Source: VFZS01 sp964353255 (lineage in GTDB: Bacteria; Acidobacteriota; Terriglobia; Bryobacterales; Bryobacteraceae). Taken from it: a stretch of DNA of 16,432 nt. Both the position numbers and the translations under genes were made by a program. The DNA is taken from positions 1 through 16,432 of the forward strand of contig CAYGVJ010000116.1 of the NCBI GenBank assembly GCA_964353255.1, in the 5' to 3' direction. Shown here piece after piece: positions 6,911-13,636 of the stretch (position 1 is the first letter of the stretch; every line of letters starts with the position of its first letter). The notes beneath the pieces were generated by a model. That model was not told the DNA's origin. It saw nothing but the letters and a program-made list of their open reading frames with translations, and ran no database searches.

Positions 6911-7917
6911 CAATGCGTTCTTGGCGTATCCTTTGCGTTCTTTGCGTGATGGCCGTTTTCTGTAGCGCCCAGAGGTCCACCGTGGTCAAACTGGCCACAG
7001 TGCTGCCGACGGGCACTTCCTATCACCGCATTCTCCAGGGTATGGCCGAGGAGTGGCGGAAGGCGCCCGGCGGGGGCGTGGCGACCGTCATCTACACCGG
7101 CTCGCAGATGGGCGACGAGGCCGACATCGTCCGCCGTATGGGCATCGGGCAGTTACAGGCCGGAGTGCTCAGCGTGGTGGGCCTCTCGGAGATCGACAAG
7201 TCCGTGACGGCCCTCAGCTACATGCCCATGATGTTCCGCTCGCTCGAAGAAGTGGACCACGTGCGCGCCAGGCTCCAGCCGGACCTGGAGGCGCGTCTGC
7301 TGAGGAAGGGTTACGTGGTCCTGTTCTGGGCCGACGTGGGCTGGCTCCGGTTCTTCACCAAGGAGCCGGTGCTGCACCCCGAAGACCTGAAACGGCTGAA
7401 GATCTTCGCTTGGGCCGGAGACAACTACCAGGTGGACCTGACGAAGTCGCTGGGCTACCAACCCGTCCCGCTGGCCAGTTCGGACATTCTGCCGGGCCTG
7501 CAAACGGGCCTGATCTCGGCGGTATCTGTGGCGCCCTTCTATGCGCTGGCGGGCCAGGTCTACGGCCCGGCGCGCCACATGCTCGATCTGAACTGGGCGC
7601 CCCTGGTCGGCGCCACCGTGATCTCGAAGAAGGCCTGGGATGCGATCCCGGAGGAGACCCGCCAGGCCATGATGAAGGCGGCCGCGACGGCCGGCGATCA
7701 GATGCGAGCGCGGGGCCGCGCGGAAGCCGAGCAATCCGTCGAGGCGATGAAGAAGCGTGGCCTTATGGTACAGGCGGTCTCCCCGCAGGTCGAGGCGGAG
7801 TGGCGCCGGCTGGCTGAGCAAGTCTACCCGAAGATCCGCGGGGGGATGGTTCCCGCGGAGATGTTCGACGAGGTCGTGCGGCTGCTCAAGGAGTATCGAG
7901 CCGCATCCGCGAAATGA
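6907..7917 (+). CDS. TRAP transporter solute-binding protein, TatP/DctP family
   Basis: A 336-residue periplasmic binding protein. The signal peptide is residues 1-21 (RILCVLCVMAVFCSA, cut before Q22), and the mature start VVKLATVLPTGTSYHRILQGM is typical of DctP. Later motifs include IYTGSQMGDEADIVRRMGIGQLQAG (62-86), HPEDLKRLKIFAW (157-169) and a long C-terminal helix pair. Most DctP proteins have Lys-Ile-Arg where this one reads KIF (F167). That Arg normally pairs with the ligand carboxylate, so the ligand may be a non-acid or hydrophobic molecule; this is inference. Its ATG overlaps the TatT-like stop by 4 bp and its stop overlaps the permease start by 4 bp, showing tight translational coupling. 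Confidence 0.93.
   Translation: MTMRSWRILCVLCVMAVFCSAQRSTVVKLATVLPTGTSYHRILQGMAEEWRKAPGGGVATVIYTGSQMGDEADIVRRMGIGQLQAGVLSVVGLSEIDKSVTALSYMPMMFRSLEEVDHVRARLQPDLEARLLRKGYVVLFWADVGWLRFFTKEPVLHPEDLKRLKIFAWAGDNYQVDLTKSLGYQPVPLASSDILPGLQTGLISAVSVAPFYALAGQVYGPARHMLDLNWAPLVGATVISKKAWDAIPEETRQAMMKAAATAGDQMRARGRAEAEQSVEAMKKRGLMVQAVSPQVEAEWRRLAEQVYPKIRGGMVPAEMFDEVVRLLKEYRAASAK
6914..6949. repeat. Degenerate tandem decamers within the TatP signal-peptide codons
   Basis: Three imperfect units about 10 bp long, CTTGGCGTAT, CCTTTGCGTT and CTTTGCGTGA, follow one another at 6920-6949. They resemble the widespread interspersed AACGCAAAG-type repeat, seen here in reverse complement, and encode the hydrophobic core of the signal peptide. 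Confidence 0.35.
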
Positions 7918-9728
7918 GCAGCCCGCCGCGGCCATCCCTGCCTTCCCGGATCGAAAACCTCGGCCTATCTCTGATCCTGGCCGCGATGGTGGTTCTCCCT
8001 CTGGCCGAGAGCGCGCTGCGCGCCACGCTGGCCACCGGCATCTCCGGGGTCAATTCTCTGGTCCAGCACCTCACGCTTCTGGTGGGGATGCTGGGCGGCG
8101 CAGTGGCCGCGCGCGAGAACCGCCTGCTGGCGCTGGCGACCGGCGCCATCCTGCCCGCCGGCAAGCTCCGTGCCGGCGGCAAGCTGTTCGGCAACGCTTT
8201 CGGGGCGGCCATCACTGCGCTGCTTTGTGCCGCCAGCGTACGATTCATCGAGGCCGAGCGCGCCTCGGGCGGCATTCTGGCCTACGACATCCCCATCTGG
8301 GTGGTCCAGTTGGCCTTGCCGCTGGGATTTGCCGCGGTGGCCCTGCGGCTGCTCTGGCACGCCTCGGGAAGCTGGGGCGGCCGCGTCCTGGCCGGGCTTA
8401 TCTCAGGGGCGGTCGTGTGGGCGGGCGTGCAAGCGCCCTGGCCGCCCGAGAGCCTGGTGCTGCCCGCGCTTGTGGCGTTGCTGGCAGCCACGGTCTTCGG
8501 AGCGCCGGTCTTCACTACCTTGGGAGGCGCCGCGCTGATCCTGTTCTGGGGCGCCGGGCAGCCCGTGGCTTCCATACCGCTGGATCATTACCGGCTGGTG
8601 ACCAATCCCACGCTGCCCACCATCCCCTTGTTCACGATGGCGGGCTACTTCCTGGCCGAGGGCGGAGCCTCGAAGCGCCTGATCCGTGTTTTCCAGGCCC
8701 TGGTAGGACAATTCCGCGGCGGCCCAGCGATTGTTACGGCACTGGTCTGCGCCTTCTTCACCTCCTTCACCGGCGCTTCCGGGGTGACCATCCTGGCGCT
8801 GGGCGGGCTGCTGATGCCCATCCTGCTGGCGGCGCGGTACTCGGAGAAGACCGCGCTGGGGTTGCTGACCGGCGCCGGCTCGCTGGGGCTGCTGTTCCCT
8901 CCCTGCCTGCCGCTGATTCTGTACGCCATCATCGCCCGGATCACCATCGAGCAGATGTTCCTGGGCGGGATCGTTCCGGGCGTCCTACTGGTGGCGATGA
9001 CCGCCTGGTGGGGCGTCCGCCAGGGTCCCAAAGAAGCCGCCGCGACGAAAGTGTTCGACGCCCGGGAAGCGGCGCGCGCGCTTTGGGACGCGAAGTGGGA
9101 GCTGCTGCTGCCGGTGGTGGCGCTAGCGAGCCTTTTCGGCGGGTTCGCCACCCCGGTCGAGGCGGCCGCGCTGACCGCCCTTTACGCCTTCGTGGTGGAG
9201 ACTTTCATCTACCGCGACCTGAAGATCCTCCGGGACGTGCCGCGCGTGATGAGCGAGTGCGGGCTGCTGGTGGGCGGTGTGTTGCTGATCCTGGGCGTGG
9301 CGCTGGGTTTCACCAACTACCTGGTGGACGCGCAGGTGCCCATGCGCGCGCTGGAGTGGGTGACGGCCTCGATCCACTCTCGCTGGCTGTTCCTGCTGCT
9401 GCTGAATGTGCTGCTGCTGATTGTCGGCTGCCTGATGGACATTTTCTCGGCCATCGTGGTGGTGGTGCCGCTGATCGTGCCGATGGGGGAGGCTTTTGGC
9501 ATCGATCCGGTCCACCTGGGCATTATCTTCCTGGCCAACCTCGAGCTCGGCTACTTGACGCCGCCCGTGGGCCTGAACCTGTTCCTAGCTTCGTACCGAT
9601 TCGGGAAACCGCTCTCCGAGGTCTATCGCGCTGTCGTGCCCATGCTGCTGGTGCTGCTGACGGGCGTGCTGCTGATTACCTACTTGCCGCCGCTCACCAC
9701 GGCACTGCCTCGTTGGTTGGGGCGGTGA
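7914..9728 (+). CDS. TRAP transporter fused permease (Q and M subunits)
   Basis: A 604-residue inner-membrane protein. Residues 1-150 form a DctQ-like small subunit: hydrophobic segments near 16-36, 45-63, 92-110 and 127-147, and the loop ARENRLL at 66-72. Residues 180-600 are the DctM-like transport channel with about 12 hydrophobic segments. Family motifs include FTSFTGASGVTILALGG (282-298), LLFPPCLPL (326-334) and ELGYLTPPVGLNLFLAS (544-560). TRAP systems import solutes using a sodium gradient, with the P component delivering ligand. The fusion of Q to M is common. The start overlaps the binding-protein stop by ATGA, completing a three-gene T-P-QM operon; a REP element begins 11 bp after the stop. 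Confidence 0.95.
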   Translation: MSSPPRPSLPSRIENLGLSLILAAMVVLPLAESALRATLATGISGVNSLVQHLTLLVGMLGGAVAARENRLLALATGAILPAGKLRAGGKLFGNAFGAAITALLCAASVRFIEAERASGGILAYDIPIWVVQLALPLGFAAVALRLLWHASGSWGGRVLAGLISGAVVWAGVQAPWPPESLVLPALVALLAATVFGAPVFTTLGGAALILFWGAGQPVASIPLDHYRLVTNPTLPTIPLFTMAGYFLAEGGASKRLIRVFQALVGQFRGGPAIVTALVCAFFTSFTGASGVTILALGGLLMPILLAARYSEKTALGLLTGAGSLGLLFPPCLPLILYAIIARITIEQMFLGGIVPGVLLVAMTAWWGVRQGPKEAAATKVFDAREAARALWDAKWELLLPVVALASLFGGFATPVEAAALTALYAFVVETFIYRDLKILRDVPRVMSECGLLVGGVLLILGVALGFTNYLVDAQVPMRALEWVTASIHSRWLFLLLLNVLLLIVGCLMDIFSAIVVVVPLIVPMGEAFGIDPVHLGIIFLANLELGYLTPPVGLNLFLASYRFGKPLSEVYRAVVPMLLVLLTGVLLITYLPPLTTALPRWLGR

Positions 9729-9739
9729 GGTTGGTGCCA

Positions 9740-9810
9740 ACCGCTTGCTTACGCGCGCGGCTCGGCAACGGGTGTCAGCTGTTTCCGAGCCACGACCGTG
9801 AGGGAGTGGT
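9740..9810. repeat. REP copy 1 (left of the RAYT gene)
   Basis: 71 bp, from ACCGCTTGC to GGGAGTGGT. Its first and last 26 bases are inverted repeats matching at 19 of 26 positions, with a perfect 7-bp inner stem GGCTCGG/CCGAGCC around a 19-nt loop. This gives a long imperfect hairpin of REPIN type. It is identical to copy 2 except C/T at 9766. Confidence 0.85.
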
Positions 9811-9811
9811 C

Positions 9812-10306
9812 TTACGGCTCCTCGTTCATATACCGCGCCATTGGTTCGCCTTGGCCCTGCGCCACATAGGCGATCGCCTCCGTCACTTGCTCGCGCTTCC
9901 ACAGATACCGCGTGCTTCCATGGCGGCTCCAACGCCGGCGCGCGGGGCCGTCCAGGCCGGCCTTGTTCAAAGCCCGGCTGGCATAAGCCTTCAGGGCATT
10001 CAGCACCTTTTCGGGCCTGTCGGTGGCCTCCATAACGACGTGAACGTGGTTGGTGCGCACATGCGCCGCGAACAGGCTCCAGCCGCGGCAGCCGCAGACC
10101 TCGAGGACAGATTGAAGAACGAGTGCGCGCCGCAGCCGGTCCAGCCGGTAAGGCTCCTGTGTCATCTCTTGCCGTTCCGCCGAAGCTCTCGTCGGCTCGG
10201 GTTCGAGCAGGCGGGTCCCCGGAACGTTGTGTGCGCGGTCCACGGACCCTGGTTCATCCCCGTGCACTCGGGCGCCGTAGCACGCGAAGGTGATGAGATA
10301 GGTCAT
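9812..10306 (-). CDS. REP-associated tyrosine transposase (RAYT, Y1/HUH family)
   Basis: A 164-residue single-strand DNA transposase of the IS200/IS605-like Y1 superfamily. The metal-binding HUH motif is TNHVHVVM (H87, H89), and the catalytic tyrosine is most likely Y108 in LKAYASRALN. The C-terminal part (YLWKREQVTEAIAYVAQGQG) is typical of RAYTs. RAYTs nick and rejoin REP hairpins and are single-copy, vertically kept genes thought to spread REPs. The protein appears complete and undamaged. I chose the ATG at 10306; a GTG at 10309 adds one residue. No Shine-Dalgarno site is visible, so expression may be low. Confidence 0.87.
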   Translation of the reverse strand: MTYLITFACYGARVHGDEPGSVDRAHNVPGTRLLEPEPTRASAERQEMTQEPYRLDRLRRALVLQSVLEVCGCRGWSLFAAHVRTNHVHVVMEATDRPEKVLNALKAYASRALNKAGLDGPARRRWSRHGSTRYLWKREQVTEAIAYVAQGQGEPMARYMNEEP

Positions 10307-10362
10307 CACAGAGTCAGTTGCCCCAGCGGTGGTTTTTTCTCGCCTCGGTGCCGTCGTGTGGG

Positions 10363-10433
10363 ACCGCTTGCTTACGCGCGCGGCTCGGTAACGGGTGTCA
10401 GCTGTTTCCGAGCCACGACCGTGAGGGAGTGGT
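10363..10433. repeat. REP copy 2 (right of the RAYT gene)
   Basis: The second 71-bp copy in the same orientation as copy 1, differing at a single base (T at 10389). It ends 20 bp from the porin gene stop codon and could also act as its terminator. Confidence 0.85.
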
Positions 10434-10453
10434 GCCTGCCGCGCGGTTAGCGC

Positions 10454-11539
10454 TCACTGCGCTGGCATGTAGTAGCGGAAGGCAAGCATGGCGAAATTCA
10501 TGTTCCCGCGCGGCCCGCTCCACAGCGCGCGATCAAGCTGCGAGTACTGGCCCATGAGGTATGCCGCGCCGTAGCCCGCTTGCGTGAACAGCTTCTGGCG
10601 GAAGCCAGCGCTCCACTGGCGCACTGTTCGGTTGCCGGCTGAGCGGGTCCCGTAGACCAGGCCGCCGTAGGAGAAGACCTCCAGCGTAGGCAGCACTCTG
10701 GCTTCAACGCCCTGGATGGTAGCGTGGGCATGGACGCCCCGCGGCAGGCAGCCCAGCACATCGGGGCCTCCGCCCTGCGACCAGAGTTGCTGGCTGACAA
10801 GATCCACGCGCGGGCCGGCGTGCGCCACCGCGGCCAGGCTTGCTCCTTTGCGGCCGTGGTGTCCTCCAAGGCCCACAGCTTCGAGGTGCATGAGGCGGCT
10901 GTCGCGCGCCAGCTTCAACAGCACGTCGCCGCCCTGGCGATACTCGTAAGCCAGGGCCGCCGCCCAGTTGCCCATCGCGCGCGTGATGCGCACCTGGGGC
11001 TTGCGCACACCGGCCAGACCTACGTGGTATGCGGGGTCAACGGCCTGCGTGTTCAGCAGGCCGCTTTCCGTCGAGATCCCCTTGCGGTTGGGCCGAAGCA
11101 GACTCCACGCCTGCCCTGCCAGGACCCGCCATCCGCTGCGACTGTACTCTCCCCAGTACTGTCGGCTCCGGTAGCATTGGTAGCCCGCTTTGTCCAGGAA
11201 ATCCGCCTCGAAATAGCCTGCCAGAGTTCCGCCTGCCAGGCCCGTCTCCGCCTTCAGGCTCAAACGGGAGTGCCCCGGGGAGGCCAACGTTTCGCCGGGA
11301 GTTGCCCGCAGCGGGATGGCGCCGAAGTTGGTCGAGATTGTGTCCGGGGTGGTCGCCGAGCGGTACTCGGCGATGTAGTCGAAGAAACCCGAAGGCCGCA
11401 ACACGACCGGCCCCAGGTTGAAGGTGAGAGGTTTGCGAGATCCGGCGGGCTGTTCCGGACGCGCCGCAGCGCAGAGCATGAGCCAGAGGAGTAGCGCAAC
11501 GCGCATTCTCCAGGATAATAGCAATGCCGGGAGGCTCAC
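10454..11539 (-). CDS. Outer-membrane porin-like protein (DcaP-like)
   Basis: A 361-residue exported protein. The signal peptide is VALLLWLMLCAAA, and the mature protein consists of alternating polar/hydrophobic beta-strands with many Gly and aromatic residues. Features shared with DcaP-type porins are the N-terminal strand GPVVLRPSGFFDYIAEYR, the ISTNFGAIPLR stretch and LAGYFEADFLD. The last strand, MNFAMLAFRYYMPAQ, is aromatic near the C-terminus as in beta-barrels. It probably forms a trimeric outer-membrane channel for small solutes. The GTG at 11539 overlaps the rsmI stop (GTGA), suggesting coupling; an ATG at 11506 gives a neater signal peptide but has GGAG too close. At 361 residues it is somewhat short for the family, and the exact family is uncertain. 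Confidence 0.72.
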   Translation of the reverse strand: MSLPALLLSWRMRVALLLWLMLCAAARPEQPAGSRKPLTFNLGPVVLRPSGFFDYIAEYRSATTPDTISTNFGAIPLRATPGETLASPGHSRLSLKAETGLAGGTLAGYFEADFLDKAGYQCYRSRQYWGEYSRSGWRVLAGQAWSLLRPNRKGISTESGLLNTQAVDPAYHVGLAGVRKPQVRITRAMGNWAAALAYEYRQGGDVLLKLARDSRLMHLEAVGLGGHHGRKGASLAAVAHAGPRVDLVSQQLWSQGGGPDVLGCLPRGVHAHATIQGVEARVLPTLEVFSYGGLVYGTRSAGNRTVRQWSAGFRQKLFTQAGYGAAYLMGQYSQLDRALWSGPRGNMNFAMLAFRYYMPAQ

Positions 11540-12363
11540 GCGCCGCTATGCTCGATTTCCCTATACACCTCGCGCTTCGAGAGCCCGCGCCGGCGGGCGA
11601 TGGCCTTGATGGCGTCCATGCGGCTCAATCCGGCACGCATCGCTGCCGCGACCGCCTCCGCAATCGGCGTGTCCTCATCTGCCGGGCCGGCGCCGCGCCC
11701 AATCAGCAGGGTGATCTCACCCTTGACCGCGGGCCGGGTCCTCAGGATCTCCCGGAGGCCGATGGCGGTCCCCCGGAGGAATTCCTGGTGAATCTTGGTC
11801 ATCTCGCGCGCCAAAACCACCGGCCTGACGCCGAGAACCGCTTCGACGTCGGCCAGCGTCTCCAGGATGCGATGAGGGGCTTCGTAGAAAACCAGCGTGG
11901 CCGGCTCGTCTTGCAGCTTGGTCAGCAGCTTGCGGCGCGGGCCGGGCCGCGCGGGCAGGTACCCCCCGAACAGGAACGCATCGGTGGGCAACCCCGACGC
12001 GGTGAGAGCGACCAGGATAGCCGAGGCGCCCGGAAGTGGCTCGACAGCGATGCCGCTCTCGATGGCCTTGCTCACCAGGCGGTAGCCGGGATCGGAAACC
12101 AGCGGCGTTCCGGAGTCCGAGACCAGCGCCACACGCGCCCCCTGGCGCAGCTTCTCGATCAGTTCGCCCGCGCGTTGCGCCTCGTTGTGCTCGTGGTAGC
12201 TGACGGTGGGCTTCCGGATCCCATAGTGCTCCAGCAGCTTGCGGGTCTGACGAGTGTCTTCGCAGGCGATCAAGTCCACTTCGCGCAGAATCCGCAGCGC
12301 CCGCAGGGTGATGTCCTCCAGGTTGCCGATGGGCGTGGCCACCAGGTACAGGGTTCCACTCAT
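11536..12363 (-). CDS. rsmI: 16S rRNA (cytidine(1402)-2'-O)-methyltransferase (RsmI)
   Basis: A SAM-dependent tetrapyrrole-methylase-fold enzyme that 2'-O-methylates C1402 in the ribosomal decoding centre. The 275-residue protein is of normal length. Signatures in order are LYLVATPIGNLEDITLRAL (5-23), IACEDTRQTRKLL (32-44), ALVSDSGTPLVSDPG (79-93) and LPGASAILVALTASGLP (110-126). A C-terminal helix-turn-helix-like tail (RRGLSKREVYREIE) is also present. It diverges from the JAMM-like gene with 67 bp between starts. Upstream, CATACT lies 8 nt before the ATG and no Shine-Dalgarno site is seen. The stop overlaps the porin-like gene start. Confidence 0.97.
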   Translation of the reverse strand: MSGTLYLVATPIGNLEDITLRALRILREVDLIACEDTRQTRKLLEHYGIRKPTVSYHEHNEAQRAGELIEKLRQGARVALVSDSGTPLVSDPGYRLVSKAIESGIAVEPLPGASAILVALTASGLPTDAFLFGGYLPARPGPRRKLLTKLQDEPATLVFYEAPHRILETLADVEAVLGVRPVVLAREMTKIHQEFLRGTAIGLREILRTRPAVKGEITLLIGRGAGPADEDTPIAEAVAAAMRAGLSRMDAIKAIARRRGLSKREVYREIEHSGA

Positions 12364-12395
12364 CAGCCATTAGTATGCCAGGAACCGCCTTCCTC

Positions 12396-12424
12396 TTGTC
12401 TTCCCGGCCGCGGAGTTCTACGAT
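12396..12424 (+). promoter_or_regulatory. Promoter of the JAMM-like gene, possibly leaderless
   Basis: TTGTCT (12396-12401), a 17-bp spacer and TACGAT (12419-12424). Six nucleotides separate the -10 from the TTG start at 12431, so the transcript would begin at the start codon. No Shine-Dalgarno site is present. Confidence 0.55.
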
Positions 12425-12430
12425 AGAACC

Positions 12431-13636
12431 TTGGCCGCCCAGCATCCCAGCCCCCCGCGCTTCTACACTTGGCAGGCGCCCGGCAAACCTATCCTGGTCT
12501 ACCTCTCCTATGACGTGATCGAGCGGATCTGGGAGGAAGCGGTCCGCGGCTTGGGGGCCATCCCGCGGCGCGGGGCCGAGGTGGGCGGAATCCTGCTGGG
12601 CAGCGCCCAGCGCGGCGACAAGGCGGTGGTCAAGATCGTCAACTGCCTGCCGGTGCCTTGCGGACACTGCTTCGGGCCTTCCTACGTTCTGTCGCAGGAG
12701 GAGAAGGCAGCCTTCCAGCAAGTGCTGGCCAAGTGGAGGCCGTTGCCCTCCCGGACCATATACGCGGTGGGCTACTACCGCAGTCACACCCGCGAGAACC
12801 TGTTCCTGAGCGACGAGGACGTCTGGCTGCTCTCGACCTACTTCCCGGATCCGTCCCACGTCGCTCTGCTGGTGAGGCCGCGCGTGGTGGGCGCCAGCGT
12901 GGGCGCGTTCTTTTTCTGGGAAGAGGGCAAGATTCGCACCGGCTCCAGTTACCTGGAATTCCCCTTTGACCGGCAAGCGCTGGGCGGCGGAGAGCCGGGG
13001 GCTCAGCCGGGACAGGAAGTCCCAATCCCGGTGAGCGAGCCGGAACGGGAGAGCGTGCCGCAGGCCGAGGCCCCGCCCGAGACTTCTCAGCCGCCGGCGG
13101 AGCCGGAACCGGAAACGCCGCCTGCTGCCGTCGCGCCGGCGCCAGCCGAGGTCCCCTTGCCTTCGTTCCTCGCCGCGGTCGAGGCCGAGCCCAAGCGGGG
13201 AGTGCTGCCGGGCTGGAAGTCCCTGCTGATTTGGATCCCGGTCTTCATCACGCTGGTCCTGGTGGGTGGGTGGCTAGGCACGCAGGGCGCCGGTTACCTC
13301 GGACTGGCCGCCGGGCTTGCGGCCCGCAGCGATCCCTACTCGCTGAAGCTGAAGGTCACCGAATACGGGGACAACCTGCATCTGACCTGGGACCGAGACC
13401 TGTCCGCTATCCGGGAAAGCGAGCGAGGCATCCTGATCATCGGTGACGGCGATCAAACGCGCGCCATGGATCTGGACGCCAGCCAGCTTCGCACCGGCAG
13501 CGTGATCTACCGCCGCTTGAGCAGCCCGGTGCGCTTCCGGTTGGAAGTCTTCTTGTCGGGGAACCGCACCCTGAGCGAGAGCTGGGAACCTCCGGCGCCT
13601 CCGGAGAAAGCCGCCACGTCCCAGCCGGCTCAGTGA
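12431..13636 (+). CDS. Membrane-anchored JAMM/MPN-fold protein with an altered zinc motif
   Basis: A 401-residue protein of unknown role. Residues 18-175 resemble an MPN/JAB1 metalloprotease domain: E50 in GAEVGGILLG, and RSHTRENLFLSDED at 117-130. The JAMM consensus is E...HxH-x7-S-x2-D. Here H119, S127 and D130 are at exact spacing, but the first His is Arg117, so zinc binding and peptidase activity are doubtful. Residues 185-245 are a Pro/Glu/Ala-rich linker. One membrane segment follows at 264-282 (LLIWIPVFITLVLVGGWLG), then a predicted beta-rich domain (305-375) beginning YSLKLKVTEYGDNLHLTWD. There is no signal peptide, so the MPN domain is probably cytoplasmic and the C-terminus periplasmic. 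The start is TTG. The 3' end overlaps the opposing AAA+ gene by 7 bp. Confidence 0.8.
   Translation: MAAQHPSPPRFYTWQAPGKPILVYLSYDVIERIWEEAVRGLGAIPRRGAEVGGILLGSAQRGDKAVVKIVNCLPVPCGHCFGPSYVLSQEEKAAFQQVLAKWRPLPSRTIYAVGYYRSHTRENLFLSDEDVWLLSTYFPDPSHVALLVRPRVVGASVGAFFFWEEGKIRTGSSYLEFPFDRQALGGGEPGAQPGQEVPIPVSEPERESVPQAEAPPETSQPPAEPEPETPPAAVAPAPAEVPLPSFLAAVEAEPKRGVLPGWKSLLIWIPVFITLVLVGGWLGTQGAGYLGLAAGLAARSDPYSLKLKVTEYGDNLHLTWDRDLSAIRESERGILIIGDGDQTRAMDLDASQLRTGSVIYRRLSSPVRFRLEVFLSGNRTLSESWEPPAPPEKAATSQPAQ

Larger units (their letters stand above)
9740..10433. mobile_element. REP-RAYT unit
   Basis: A Y1/HUH transposase gene on the minus strand is flanked by two 71-bp direct repeats that differ at one base. 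The transposase stop codon lies one base from the left repeat, so the whole 694-bp block looks like one unit inserted between the TRAP permease and the porin gene. Known RAYTs act on hairpin-forming REP sequences and usually sit among them. Between the transposase start and the right repeat (10307-10362) there is only non-coding sequence with a T6 run. Confidence 0.8.

Noticed and set aside
9740..10433. Apparent peptides such as LAYARGS encoded by the repeats
   Set aside because: These come from translating the REP repeats and are not conserved proteins.
9740..10433. CRISPR array
   Set aside because: Only two repeat copies, separated by a whole transposase gene, with no regular spacers.
7757..10450. 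An 897-codon open frame on plus
   Set aside because: It is the out-of-frame shadow of the TRAP binding protein, permease and REP-RAYT region; its composition (Arg/Gly/Ala-rich) is non-biological and the permease frame is clearly real.
11717..12976. A 419-codon open frame on minus across rsmI and the JAMM-like gene
   Set aside because: Shadow frame arising from high GC; both underlying genes have clear family motifs.
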